From: Amphibacillus sp. MSJ-3
Lineage (GTDB): Bacteria > Bacillota > Bacilli > Bacillales > Amphibacillaceae
Direction of reading: 5' to 3'
DNA: 64,000 nt
Assembly (NCBI RefSeq): GCF_018919165.1
Contig: NZ_JAHLQM010000002.1
Location: 97,212 to 161,211 of the forward strand
A model generated the notes under the pieces. That model saw only the letters and a program-made list of their open reading frames with translations, ran no database searches and had not been told where the DNA came from. How positions within the stretch are numbered: the stretch's first letter is position 1; each line of letters starts with the position of its first letter. This document shows, piece by piece, positions 17,467 through 26,126 of the stretch. The translations under genes were made by a program, and so were the position numbers.

Positions 17467-17706
17467 TCTTTCTTCCTCCCTTTATTAAATAATGCTTCAA
17501 AAAATACTGTAGCTGTTTATTAGTAAATTAAAATGATTAAGTTTTTATATACCATCGCAGGCATGACCGTATTCACTCTACTGTTGAGAATCTCTTAACC
17601 TATTAACTTGCCTATGATCATGCCTACAATGATTTGAGATTAATTTAACTAATAATCAGTCTCTAGCTTTTTACCTTATGATTCCCAACAATCGTTTAGC
17701 CAAAAC

Positions 17707-18543
17707 TTATCTTAATCTACTCATTTCAATATGATCCATATCATCATAAGTGATATTTTCGCCACACATTCCCCAAATAAATGTATAATCACTCGTTGCT
17801 ATACCTGTATGAATAGACCAGCTTGGAGAAATGATCGCTTGTTCATTTGAAACAACTAGATGTCTAGTTTCCTCTGGTTCACCCATAAAGTGGAATACTC
17901 GTGTATCTTCTTCCATGTTGAAGTAGAGGTAAACCTCCATACGTCTTTCATGTGTATGTGCTGGCATTGTGTTCCATGCACTACCTTCACTTAAGATCGT
18001 ATAACCCATTTGTAACTGGCAACTTTCACAATTATTCGGGTGGATATATTGATAGATCTTCCGTTCATTTAATGTTTTCGAAGATCCCATCTCTAACGGT
18101 TTCATCTTATTAATATCTAATTTTACTGTTGGATATTTTTTATGTGCCGGTACTGAGTTTATATAGAACTTAGCAGGATTGCTTGCATCTTTTGAACGGA
18201 ATAGAATATCCTTCGTCCCTTTACCAACATAAAGTCCATCGCGACTATTAATTTCGTATTCTTCACCATCAAGAACAACGTAACCATCTGCACCGATGTT
18301 AATAATACCCAATTCTCTTCTTTCTAAGAAATAGTCAACACCTAACTCTTTGTCTAATTTAATAGTGAGTTCTTTATCTGTTGGAGTTACTCCACCAAAG
18401 ATCATACGATCGTGATGTGTATAAGTTAAGATGACATCACCTGGTTTAAAAATAGACTCTACTAAAAATTCCTTTCTTAATTCATCTGTTGTAAATCTTT
18501 TAATTCCTTCTGGGTTGTGTGCATAACGTGTTTCCATATTCAT
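17707..18543 (-). CDS. kduI: 5-keto 4-deoxyuronate isomerase
   Basis: 278 residues, matching the ~276 of the family. KduI features: METRYAHNPEGIKRFTTDEL start, and cupin metal ligands in MPAHTHERRMEVYLYF (~196-211), with MGEPEETRHLVVSNEQAIISPSWSIHTG (in part: PSWSIHTGIATSDYTFIWGM) near the end. Reaction: isomerises 4-deoxy-L-threo-5-hexulose uronate, the product of GH105 and exo-lyases, to 2,5-diketo-3-deoxygluconate. The start at 18543 follows GGAGGAAAAGAGGATT; an ATG two codons later is also possible. It lies 24 bp after kdgK. Confidence 0.95.
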   Translation of the reverse strand: MNMETRYAHNPEGIKRFTTDELRKEFLVESIFKPGDVILTYTHHDRMIFGGVTPTDKELTIKLDKELGVDYFLERRELGIINIGADGYVVLDGEEYEINSRDGLYVGKGTKDILFRSKDASNPAKFYINSVPAHKKYPTVKLDINKMKPLEMGSSKTLNERKIYQYIHPNNCESCQLQMGYTILSEGSAWNTMPAHTHERRMEVYLYFNMEEDTRVFHFMGEPEETRHLVVSNEQAIISPSWSIHTGIATSDYTFIWGMCGENITYDDMDHIEMSRLR

Positions 18544-18567
18544 AATCCTCTTTTCCTCCTTATATCA

Positions 18568-19578
18568 TTACCTTGAAATTTGATTCCCACTATTGATCAT
18601 TTCCATGACTTCAGCTTCAGTAGTCAAGTTGGCATCTCCTGATATTGTATGCTTTATAACTGAAGCAGCTGTTGCAAAAGACACAGTTGCATCATGTTCC
18701 CATTCATTGATATATCCATGAAGAATACCGGCTACAAAAGCATCACCCCCTCCAACACGATCGATTATATGATCGATATCATAAGTTCTAGATTGATAGA
18801 GTGTATCATCTGCATACAAATAACCTTTTAAAGTATTATGTGAAGCAGAAATACTTTCTCGTTTTGTTGAAATGCAAAGCTTTATATTGGAATAATCTTC
18901 TTTTAATTGTCGATAATAAATTAGCAATTTTTCTTCATCAGACAATTCTTGGTCCACTTTTGGATACCCAAGTAGATAAATCAGATCTAACTCACCACAT
19001 GAGCAAATATCAATATATGGGAGTAAGCGTTTAAATGCTCGGCCTGCTTCCTCTTGTGACCATAGTTTCATTCGATAATTAAAATCAAAGCTGACCTGGA
19101 TGTCTCTCTTCTTGGCCTCTTTAAATAAATTTTCAACGATATCTACTAATTCCTCAGATAAGGCCGTTGTAATACCTGTCACGTGCAACATTGAAGTATT
19201 TTCAAAAATACGATCGTAATCGAGCATCGATTCTTTAAGTTGTGAAAAACTTGAATACTTACGATCATAAACTACTTTTGATCCTCTATTCCCTGCACCT
19301 ACTTCAAGGTAATAAGAACCAAGGCGATCTCCACCAAACTCAATTAAATCTGTATCTACACGCATGGATCTCAAATAATTCACAACATGGTCACTTAGCA
19401 TATTATCTGGTATTCTAGATGCCACAGCCGTATGATGTCCATATTGAGATAGGGAGACGGCTACATTAGCCTCCGCTCCACCAAAATGGAGTTGTAATTG
19501 ATTCGTACTCGCTAAACGCTGACCTTGCTCTGTCGATAGTCGAGATAAAATTTCCCCAAAAGTAACAATCCTTTTCAT
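18568..19578 (-). CDS. kdgK: 2-dehydro-3-deoxygluconokinase (PfkB family)
   Basis: 336 residues. PfkB fold: N-terminal VTFGEILSRLS, LHFGGAEANVAVSLSQYG (~30-47), and C-terminal signature IIDRVGGGDAFVAGILHGY (~272-290), with the catalytic Asp in GGGDAF. Reaction: ATP-dependent phosphorylation of 2-keto-3-deoxygluconate to KDPG. ATG follows AGGTAGGTTGCAAA. It is 8 bp from kdgA upstream and 24 bp from kduI downstream, clearly one operon. Confidence 0.93.
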   Translation of the reverse strand: MKRIVTFGEILSRLSTEQGQRLASTNQLQLHFGGAEANVAVSLSQYGHHTAVASRIPDNMLSDHVVNYLRSMRVDTDLIEFGGDRLGSYYLEVGAGNRGSKVVYDRKYSSFSQLKESMLDYDRIFENTSMLHVTGITTALSEELVDIVENLFKEAKKRDIQVSFDFNYRMKLWSQEEAGRAFKRLLPYIDICSCGELDLIYLLGYPKVDQELSDEEKLLIYYRQLKEDYSNIKLCISTKRESISASHNTLKGYLYADDTLYQSRTYDIDHIIDRVGGGDAFVAGILHGYINEWEHDATVSFATAASVIKHTISGDANLTTEAEVMEMINSGNQISR

Positions 19579-19586
19579 TTTGCAAC

Positions 19587-20228
19587 CTACCTTAAATAAG
19601 AAATTTTTTCAACGTATTTTTGTGCTTGCTCAGTAATTGCCTCCAATGAGCCCAATTTCTTCAATGATGTTAAATTGCTACCAATCCCCACAGCAACAGC
19701 GCCTTTATCAAACCAATCGGTGATATTATCTTCATTTACTCCCCCTGTAGGCATTAGTTGAACATGTGGGAGTGGTCCTTTTACTGCACCTATGTAATCA
19801 GGTCCAACTAAATCACCTGGGAAGAGTTTGATTACATCAGCACCATATTTAGAAGCTGTTAAAATTTCTGTAATAGTGACGCACCCTGGTAAATATGGCA
19901 CATGATAAGTATTACATAATAAAGCCGTCTCTTTATCAAAGCCTGGGCTAACAATAAATTGTGCCCCTGCTAAAATAGCAATTCTAGCTGTCGTCGCATC
20001 TAAAACAGTTCCAGCACCAATCACAACATCTTCATCATCTTTATATGCAGCCGATAGATTTTCAATCACCTTTTCTGCACCTTGTAAAGTAAATGTCAAT
20101 TCAATCCCTTTAACCCCACCAGTGATACATGCCTCAGAAACCTCTTGTGCTTCTTCTACTGAATCACCACGTACAACAGCGACAAGCTTCTGGTCAAGTA
20201 ATTTAGATAAAACTTCATGCTTTTTCAA
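19587..20228 (-). CDS. kdgA: KDPG / 2-keto-4-hydroxyglutarate aldolase
   Basis: 213 residues from a TTG at 20228 that is 5 nt after AAAAGGGGTG. A longer frame reaches 20315, but its upstream part overlaps the promoter, so I reject it. Class I aldolase motifs: LVAVVRGDS, GGVKGIELTFT, IGAGTVLDATTA, FIVSPGFD, PYLPGCVT and the Schiff-base Lys in GADVIKLFPGDLVGP. Reaction: KDPG to pyruvate and glyceraldehyde-3-phosphate, the last step linking pectin breakdown to glycolysis. First gene of kdgA-kdgK-kduI-kduD. Confidence 0.94.
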   Translation of the reverse strand: MKKHEVLSKLLDQKLVAVVRGDSVEEAQEVSEACITGGVKGIELTFTLQGAEKVIENLSAAYKDDEDVVIGAGTVLDATTARIAILAGAQFIVSPGFDKETALLCNTYHVPYLPGCVTITEILTASKYGADVIKLFPGDLVGPDYIGAVKGPLPHVQLMPTGGVNEDNITDWFDKGAVAVGIGSNLTSLKKLGSLEAITEQAQKYVEKISYLR

Positions 20229-20241
20229 ATGAACACCCCTT

Positions 20242-20256
20242 TTTCCTATATGGAAA
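20242..20256. promoter_or_regulatory. TTTCC/GGAAA palindrome upstream of kdgA
   Basis: TTTCCTATATGGAAA has perfect 5-bp arms around TATAT, close to the GGAAA..TTTCC style of IclR operators. It lies between the kdgA -10 and ribosome site, where a bound repressor would block transcription. A near copy, TTTCTATATGGGAAA, is at 12191. Likely ligand: the IclR protein at 15859. Confidence 0.45.
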
Positions 20257-20286
20257 TTTATTTTACTATTAGGAAATACTATTTTT

Positions 20287-20315
20287 ATTATAACTAACCG
20301 CTTACATATTTTCAA
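20287..20315 (-). promoter_or_regulatory. kdgA operon promoter with operator in the spacer
   Basis: Minus-strand TTGAAA (20315-20310), exactly 17 bp, TATAAT (20292-20287). The spacer is largely ATGTAAGCGGTTAGT (20307-20293), one base off the WTGNAANCGNWNNCW cre consensus and 14/15 identical to the box at 5976-5990. Binding there would exclude RNA polymerase. Confidence 0.8.
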
Positions 20316-20353
20316 CTCACAAGTTTATATTTTTTGATTCCATCAAAATAGAC

Positions 20354-20426
20354 AAAAAAACATCACTCAGCAATGACTTTAAAAGTGTTAAACATTATCT
20401 TTCAAAGTTTAATTGCTTTGTGATGT
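20354..20426 (-). terminator. nadA terminator
   Basis: ATTGCTTTGTGATGT (20412-20426) pairs with ACATCACTCAGCAAT (20360-20374) apart from a central mismatch, with a 37-nt loop, followed on the minus strand by a run of seven Ts. Confidence 0.7.
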
Positions 20427-20437
20427 TATTAAGAAAG

Positions 20438-21397
20438 TTATCCGATTGTCACCATACGATCGATCGCCTGCTTCGCCTTCCCGGCCACCTGTTCGGGTAC
20501 AGTAATGACATGCTTCTTTTCTTTCAAAGCGGTTAGTACTTTTTCCAATGTGATCATTTTCATAAAAGGACAAACAGCCTCTGGGTTAGCCGCCAAAAAG
20601 CGCTTGCCAGGGTTTTGCCTTTCCATCTGATGAATGATGCCAACTTCTGTCGCAACAATAAATTCATCTGCTTGAGCGACTTTTGAATGCTTTAACATCT
20701 GACCCGTTGATAAAATATGTGTTTTATCCTCAGGCAAGACTCCCTCAGCTTTCAAATATAAACTTGAAGTTGAACAACCACACTCTGGATGAACGAGTAA
20801 GTCTGCCTTCGGATGATGACGAATAACATCTTCCACTTGATCTGGCCTGATTCCCGCATGAACATGGCATTCACCTAACCAGATATGAATATTGTCACGA
20901 CCTGTTTCGCGTTTTACAAATTGACCAAGAAACATATCTGGTAAAAATAAAATCTCTTTATCTCTTGGAATAGAGTTAACTACCTCAACAGCATTAGATG
21001 ACGTACAGCAATAATCACTTTCCGCTTTGACCTCTGCTGATGTGTTTACATAAGATACCACTACAGCATCAGGATATTCACTCTTCCATTTGCGAAGTTG
21101 TTCAACGGTAATTGAGTCAGCTAAGGAACAGCCTGCTTCTAAATCAGGAAGTAATACTGTCTTTCCTGGATTCAAGATAGCTGCTGTTTCCGCCATAAAG
21201 TGAACACCACAAAAAACAATAACATCCGCTTCTGTAGTCAAAGCAGCTCGAGCAAGCGCTAATGAATCACCAAGCACATCTGCAATATCTTGGATCTCTG
21301 GCATTTGATAGTTATGTGCCAGTATAATTGCATGGTGTTTTTCCTTCCATTTGTTAATCTCCTCAACTATCAACCTTTGCTTATCTGCCACAATCAT
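20438..21397 (-). CDS. nadA: Quinolinate synthase
   Basis: 319 residues. Family features: IILAHNYQMPEIQDIADVLGDS (in part: AHNYQMPEIQDIADVLGDS), VIVFCGVHFMAETA with a cluster Cys, LPDLEAGCSLADS, HPECGCS and EAVCPFMKMITLEKV with a further cluster Cys. Reaction: condenses iminoaspartate with dihydroxyacetone phosphate to quinolinate using a 4Fe-4S cluster, in NAD synthesis. ATG follows GAGGGGGATTATAAA. It lies 13 bp after nadC in the same direction. nadB, which normally supplies iminoaspartate and heads this operon in Bacilli, is not in the window. Confidence 0.95.
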   Translation of the reverse strand: MIVADKQRLIVEEINKWKEKHHAIILAHNYQMPEIQDIADVLGDSLALARAALTTEADVIVFCGVHFMAETAAILNPGKTVLLPDLEAGCSLADSITVEQLRKWKSEYPDAVVVSYVNTSAEVKAESDYCCTSSNAVEVVNSIPRDKEILFLPDMFLGQFVKRETGRDNIHIWLGECHVHAGIRPDQVEDVIRHHPKADLLVHPECGCSTSSLYLKAEGVLPEDKTHILSTGQMLKHSKVAQADEFIVATEVGIIHQMERQNPGKRFLAANPEAVCPFMKMITLEKVLTALKEKKHVITVPEQVAGKAKQAIDRMVTIG

Positions 21398-21410
21398 TTT
21401 ATAATCCCCC

Positions 21411-22250
21411 TCATTTATCTAGTAAAACTTCAGCACTAATATCTAGTGCGTGATATGAATGTGTTAAAAATCCAAGAGAAATATAGTCAACCCCTGTCTC
21501 ACGAAAAAGTGCTAAATTCTCCATATCAATTCCGCCTGATGCTTCTGTAATAATTGAATCAGGCACAAGCTTTATCAACTGTGCAATCTGATCCGGCGGG
21601 CAATTATCAAACATAATAATATCCGCACCCGCTTCAACAGCCTCAATGACTTGCTCTTTTGATTCTGTCTCCACTTCAATCTTTACCATATGACCAGTTT
21701 GACTTCGTACGAATTGAACTGCTCGCTTAATCGAACCAGCAAAAGATATATGATTATCTTTAATCATCACCCCGTCATACAAGCCAAATCGGTGATTATA
21801 ACCACCGCCACAACGAACAGCATACTTCTCGATCATACGAAGTCCCGGGGTTGTTTTTCGTGTATCACAAATCCTAATTTGATCATTGTTTAATCTTGCT
21901 ACAGCTTTAGAGGTTAATGTAGCAATACCACTCATACGCTGGATCAAATTAAGAATCACCCGCTCTCCTTTTAATAAATCTGTTATTTCTCCAGTGACAA
22001 GCGCCAATTGTTGACCCGGAACCACCTGATCACCATCACTAGCAACAATGTTTACATCCATGCCTGAATTCAGTATTAAAAAACCCGTTTGAATAATATC
22101 TTTCCCACAAAAGATACCTGCCTCTTTAGCCAAAAAGACAAGTTTACCTTGTTTTCCTTGTGGAAAGATCAAATCTGTTGTTTGATCGCCTTCTCCCAAA
22201 TCTTCAATAAAAAAATTCTCTAGTATCCTTTTCAACTTAACTTGATTCAT
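21411..22250 (-). CDS. nadC: Nicotinate-nucleotide pyrophosphorylase (carboxylating)
   Basis: 279 residues from ATG 22250, the usual length. Family motifs: FFIEDLGEGDQTTDLIF, KEAGIFCG, RVILNLIQRMSGIAT, DTRKTTPGLRMIEKYAVRCGG (in part: RKTTPGLRMIEKYAV), HRFGLYDGVMIKDNHI and VEVETESKEQ-like IEVETESKEQ. Reaction: quinolinate plus PRPP to nicotinate mononucleotide, CO2 and pyrophosphate. The frame stays open to 22304 with ATGs at 22304 and 22265, but the family N-terminus begins at the ATG used; no start has a strong ribosome site. Forms an operon with nadA. Confidence 0.93.
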   Translation of the reverse strand: MNQVKLKRILENFFIEDLGEGDQTTDLIFPQGKQGKLVFLAKEAGIFCGKDIIQTGFLILNSGMDVNIVASDGDQVVPGQQLALVTGEITDLLKGERVILNLIQRMSGIATLTSKAVARLNNDQIRICDTRKTTPGLRMIEKYAVRCGGGYNHRFGLYDGVMIKDNHISFAGSIKRAVQFVRSQTGHMVKIEVETESKEQVIEAVEAGADIIMFDNCPPDQIAQLIKLVPDSIITEASGGIDMENLALFRETGVDYISLGFLTHSYHALDISAEVLLDK

Positions 22251-22548
22251 ATTGACAAGCCACATCCCTTTTATATTTTTTGAGCATGCGTTTTTTCCCA
22301 TCACGAAATAACTGACTTAATCTTATCTATCACGTTCACTTTTATCAGTATTTTTAATCAAATTAGTAAAATAGTTAAGTGTAAAATGACTGTATCTAAA
22401 ATCAAATCAACTTCCCCAGTTAATTCCATTCTTTATTGACAAATAACCGGTGTCTTGTCATCTATCTTTACATATGATCGGATAAAAAACAAGGTTTTTT
22501 ACTGCTAATTTTGAAAGCTTCCAATTCCCTCTAATCATGACTTGCTTC

Positions 22549-22674
22549 TATGCTCGGAAACTGTGGTTTTATGCGCGCTAATCACACTTCTATGCTCGGC
22601 AATTCTACTTTTATGCGCGGAAATGGGACCTTTATGCGCGACAAACGCAGTTTTATGCGCGGAAACCCATTTCT
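22549..22674 (+). repeat. Six tandem 21-bp units, TATGCKCGGAAAN(8)TTT type
   Basis: Units begin at 22549, 22570, 22591, 22612, 22633 and 22654, each TATGC(G/T)CG followed by a purine-rich then variable part ending CTT, TTT or TTC. The period is exactly seven codons, so the plus frame reads M(L/R)GN-type heptads (MLGNCGF, MRGNGTF, MRDKRSF). I do not call a gene: there is no ribosome site and the heptad is low-complexity. Similar MRGN heptads are familiar from Bacillaceae intergenic repeats. The remaining parts of 22305-22839 show no gene. Confidence 0.75.
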
Positions 22675-22839
22675 ATACCATATATACAGGGATTTTCCCA
22701 ATTATCAAACAATAATCAGATTAAGTGAAGATTGTTATAGACTTAATTTTAAAAGATATTACTTTTCTATATCTGGGTAATAGTATATAATTAAGTCAAC
22801 TAAATATATTTTATTGGTATCAATAAGGAGGAAATTTTC

Positions 22840-24057
22840 GTGATCATTGCGATCATCTTTTTATTATTTGCTTCATTTTTCTTTTCTGGAAGCGAGACAG
22901 CTCTAACATCCACAAATAGGATAAAGTTGCAAACTAAAGTAAGAAACGGTGACAAAAAGTCAGAAAAATTATTAGACTTAGTTTCAAAGCCTAGCGAATT
23001 TATTACAAGTATCTTAATCGGAAACAATATAGCAAATATCGTTCTGCCAACTCTTGTAACAACCATTGCCATCGATTATGGCTATAATGTCGGAATAGCA
23101 ACAGCAATATTAACTATTGTTATCATTATTTTTGCAGAAATTGTGCCAAAATCAATTGCAGCTGCATTTCCGGAGCGAATCTCATATATTGTCTATCCGG
23201 TTATTGCAGCTTTCGTTTCTATTTTCAAGCCAATAACTGTTACTGTAAACTGGCTAACAACCCTAATTACTAAAGCTTTATCTAAAGATGAACCTGAAAG
23301 CGTATCCGTCTCAAAAGAAGAATTAAGAGCAATCATTGAAATTGCGGATTCTGAAGGGATGTTCCAAAAAGATGAATCTTATCGTATTAAAGGCGTCCTT
23401 GATTTTCATAATTTAAATGTTAAAGACGTTTTAAAGACACCCCGAGTTGAAATTGTAGCATTACCACACAATTCAACTTATGATGAGGTAAAAAAAGCTT
23501 TACTTCAATATCCATTCTCAAGGTATCCTGTTTATGATGAAGATATTGACCATATTATTGGCGTCTTTCATTCCAAGCATCTGATTCATTGGTCTGAACA
23601 ACAAGAGAAGTCTTTAGAAAACTTTATTGATGAACCTTTGATTGCATACGAATTTCATTCAATTGAATGGGTCTTTAGACAAATGACAATTGAGAAAAAA
23701 CATATGGCTATTGTTTTAGATGAATATGGTGGAACAGAAGGTATTCTAACACATGAAGATATTATCGAAACAATGATTGGACTAGAAATTGAAGATGAAA
23801 CAGATTTAGAAGGTGATCTGTTGGTTGAAAAGTTAACCGAAACTGAGATCATTTGTGATGGTAAAATCACTTTACATCGTTTGAATTCGATCTTTGGAAC
23901 TGACATTCCAGAAGAAGAAGATGTACTTGCTGGTTATTTATTAAAAGCATTTAATAACTTTCCTGCTGAAAATGATGTTATGGAAAGAAACAATTTGACC
24001 TTTAAAATTTTAAAAGTTGATGGAAGAACTATTGACAAAGTACAAATTATTAAGTAA
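22840..24057 (+). CDS. CNNM/CBS-domain membrane protein (UPF0053, CorC/HlyC-type)
   Basis: 405 residues from a GTG 9 nt after AAGGAGG. N-terminal CNNM (DUF21) region with three to four spans: FFSGSETALTSTNR (~16-29), SILIGNNIANIVLPT (~62) and AEIVPKSIAAAFPERI. A paired CBS region follows at ~205-325 (VKDVLKTPRVEIVALP, VLDEYGGTEGILTHEDIIET), then a CorC_HlyC C-terminal domain with CDGKITLHRLNSIFG. Homologues move or sense Mg2+/Co2+; the old 'hemolysin' label is misleading. It is a single gene ended by the hairpin at 24221. Confidence 0.9.
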   Translation: MIIAIIFLLFASFFFSGSETALTSTNRIKLQTKVRNGDKKSEKLLDLVSKPSEFITSILIGNNIANIVLPTLVTTIAIDYGYNVGIATAILTIVIIIFAEIVPKSIAAAFPERISYIVYPVIAAFVSIFKPITVTVNWLTTLITKALSKDEPESVSVSKEELRAIIEIADSEGMFQKDESYRIKGVLDFHNLNVKDVLKTPRVEIVALPHNSTYDEVKKALLQYPFSRYPVYDEDIDHIIGVFHSKHLIHWSEQQEKSLENFIDEPLIAYEFHSIEWVFRQMTIEKKHMAIVLDEYGGTEGILTHEDIIETMIGLEIEDETDLEGDLLVEKLTETEIICDGKITLHRLNSIFGTDIPEEEDVLAGYLLKAFNNFPAENDVMERNNLTFKILKVDGRTIDKVQIIK

Positions 24058-24220
24058 AATTCTTTAATCTAATGAATATTAATTTGTTTAATTTAAAATA
24101 AATTTACCACCCTGTATTGTAGATTAATATGTTGAAATCCTTACCCTCAATCATTGAGTCTTATCTCATTTTCATAGTAGGGTAAATAAAATCAATCATA
24201 CTGGGATAAACCCTTGATAC

Positions 24221-24258
24221 AAAAAGATGATCTTGGCTTTCATTCAGATCATCTTTTT
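24221..24258 (+). terminator. Terminator of the CNNM gene
   Basis: AAAAAGATGATCT (24221-24233) and AGATCATCTTTTT (24246-24258) form a perfect 13-bp stem, loop 12 nt, the right arm itself ending in the T-run. 164 bp after the stop codon, so it may also shield the downstream MATE gene. Confidence 0.75.
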
Positions 24259-24307
24259 CATGCTTGTAGACATACAATGACTTATTGCATTAAATAGGAG
24301 GTGCATG

Positions 24308-25714
24308 ATGGGGAAAGATATGACATCCGGAAACCCTTTGAAATTAATACTTTTCTTTACTCTTCCAATGTTGTTGGGGAATATATTCCAACAATTTTAT
24401 AGTATGGCTGATACATTTATCGTTAGCCAGACACTGGGTATGAATGCCCTAGCTGCCGTTGGTTCTACCGGTAGTATTACCTTTTTAATTCTCGGCTTAG
24501 CTATTGGGTTAACAGCAGGATTGGCAGTGATCACCGCCCAACGTTTTGGTCGAAAAGATGAAGCCGCTTTAAGAAGTAGCTTAGGTGTCAGCTTAATAAT
24601 TGTTGCGATTGCAAGTATGATCTTAACAATCTTAGCAACAGCAAATACAAGGGAAATTTTAATATTAATGCAAACACCTCCAGAAATCATTGATCAAGCT
24701 CATGATTATTTAGTAATTATCTTTGCTGGAACAGGAGCAACTGTTTTGTTTAATTATCTATCCAATGTGTTGAGAGCAATTGGTGATAGTCGAACACCGT
24801 TAATCTTTTTAATCATTGCTTCTATCTTAAATGTCGTTTTGGACTATCTATTTATCCTAGCCTTTAATATGAATGTGGAAGGGGCAGGATATGCGACTAT
24901 TATTTCTCAAATTGTTGCCTCGATTCTTTGCCTGCTTTATATAAAGAAACATGTTCCTATTCTTCGGATTCACAAAGAGGATTGGACACTGAAGTGGTCA
25001 GAGTATAAAGAGCATTTACGAATTGGACTTCCTTTTGGCTTTCAATATTCCATTATTGCAGTTGGAACCATTGCGGTTCAAATTACACTAAATCAATTGG
25101 GTGCACTTTCTGTTGCTGCTTATACCGCCGCTTCCAAAATAGATCAATTATTGACAATGCCACTTCAAACCATCGGAGTAACCATGTCGACTTACGCAGC
25201 TCAGAACTTCGGGGCTGGGAAATTTGATCGAATAAGAAAAGGCGTTCGTGTCGCATTAAAATTAACAATCAGCTATAGTATTACAATTGGAATCATCTTA
25301 TGGTTTAATGGTCGCTTCTTATCATCATTTTTTGTTGATGGAAACCATGAGGCTGTCTTGGATTTAACAGATCAATTCTTTAAAATTCAATCACCATTTT
25401 ATACATTTTTAGCACTTATCTTTGTTTTGAGGCTTACATTACAAGGATTAGGGAATAGTTTTGCCCCTACATTAGCAGGAGCAATGGAACTTGTCGCTAG
25501 AATATTCGGGGCAATTATACTCTCGAAATTATTTGGTTTTCGCGGGGCAATTATGTCTAATCCATTAGCATGGATTAGTGCTGTCATTCCATTAGTTTTA
25601 TCGTACTATTATACCCAGCGTTTATTGACAAATTCCCCTACGCCATTAGCACTTAAGTTGTCCCTTGGTTCAAAAGGAATTGTTCAAGCCGTTAATACCC
25701 TAGAAGATAATTAA
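24308..25714 (+). CDS. MATE-family efflux transporter
   Basis: About 468 residues, twelve predicted spans in two similar halves. MATE features: LPMLLGNIFQQFYSMADTFIV (in part: GNIFQQFYSMADTFIVSQ), ALAAVGSTGSITFLILG and, in the second half, AAYTAASKIDQLLTMPLQTIG and TYAAQNFGAGKFDRIRKG. Expected role: Na+- or H+-driven export of cationic drugs or metabolites. ATGs at 24305 and 24308 are both open; the second has the better 6-nt spacing from AGGAGG. Single gene; no regulator next to it. Confidence 0.9.
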   Translation: MGKDMTSGNPLKLILFFTLPMLLGNIFQQFYSMADTFIVSQTLGMNALAAVGSTGSITFLILGLAIGLTAGLAVITAQRFGRKDEAALRSSLGVSLIIVAIASMILTILATANTREILILMQTPPEIIDQAHDYLVIIFAGTGATVLFNYLSNVLRAIGDSRTPLIFLIIASILNVVLDYLFILAFNMNVEGAGYATIISQIVASILCLLYIKKHVPILRIHKEDWTLKWSEYKEHLRIGLPFGFQYSIIAVGTIAVQITLNQLGALSVAAYTAASKIDQLLTMPLQTIGVTMSTYAAQNFGAGKFDRIRKGVRVALKLTISYSITIGIILWFNGRFLSSFFVDGNHEAVLDLTDQFFKIQSPFYTFLALIFVLRLTLQGLGNSFAPTLAGAMELVARIFGAIILSKLFGFRGAIMSNPLAWISAVIPLVLSYYYTQRLLTNSPTPLALKLSLGSKGIVQAVNTLEDN

Positions 25715-25733
25715 AAAAATAAACTTTATTCGA

Positions 25734-25857
25734 GGCCACTGAAAAAGTAAAGCATTAAAAATTAACTAGTCACTTATCAGTATTTTTAAGGTTAAGTTTG
25801 GACTATACTCCCTACCTTAGCTTTAAAAATACGCTAATTATAACTTTTTCAGTGACC
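25734..25857. mobile_element. 124-bp MITE-like nested hairpin
   Basis: The ends are a 15-bp inverted repeat with one mismatch: GGCCACTGAAAAAGT (25734-25748) and the complement of GGTCACTGAAAAAGT (25843-25857). Inside lies a second imperfect stem, TATTTTTAAGGTTAAG against CTTAGCTTTAAAAATA. No frame, and no target duplication that I can see. CACTGAAAAAGT-type ends occur on several IS families. It also follows the MATE gene and is trailed by a T-run, so it may serve as a terminator. The rest of 25715-26126 is otherwise empty. Confidence 0.5.
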
Positions 25858-26040
25858 TTTTTTTATTCTGGGACAGTTTTCTCTCCATTGAACAGGAGAT
25901 GAAGCTATCAGATCTTTCACAGCTGGTTGCTTCCAACTGTCTTCTTAATTTCCCTTACTTATTAATCTAAGTGTTATGGATAGTTAAAATGTGACAAAAT
26001 AATTTAATTATACTGTCCTTAAATATCCTTATCTGTTTTT

Positions 26041-26081
26041 AAAAAATAAAAAAAGGCCAAATCCTAATTAAGATTTTAGCC
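26041..26081 (-). terminator. Terminator of the flavin reductase gene
   Basis: GGCCAAATC (26055-26063) against GATTTTAGCC (26072-26081) makes an imperfect stem. On the minus strand it is followed by a long T-run (26054-26041). 45 bp after the stop codon. Confidence 0.75.
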
Positions 26082-26126
26082 CTGATAAGTTTTTAGTTGA
26101 TCATGGTTAAATAAAAGTACCACTTG

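Noticed and set aside
17560..17640. Terminator between kduI and kduD
   Set aside because: The 10-bp inverted repeat has a ~50-nt loop and no T-run, so it is not a standard terminator.
20229..20315. Longer N-terminus for kdgA
   Set aside because: The extension covers the -10, the -35 and operator; the TTG at 20228 has an ideal ribosome site and matches the family start.
22550..22780. Small protein gene made of MRGN heptads
   Set aside because: No ribosome site, low-complexity tandem repeat origin, and the tail is unrelated AT-rich sequence.
22840..24057. Naming the CNNM/CBS protein a hemolysin
   Set aside because: That label is historical; domains indicate a divalent-cation transporter or sensor.
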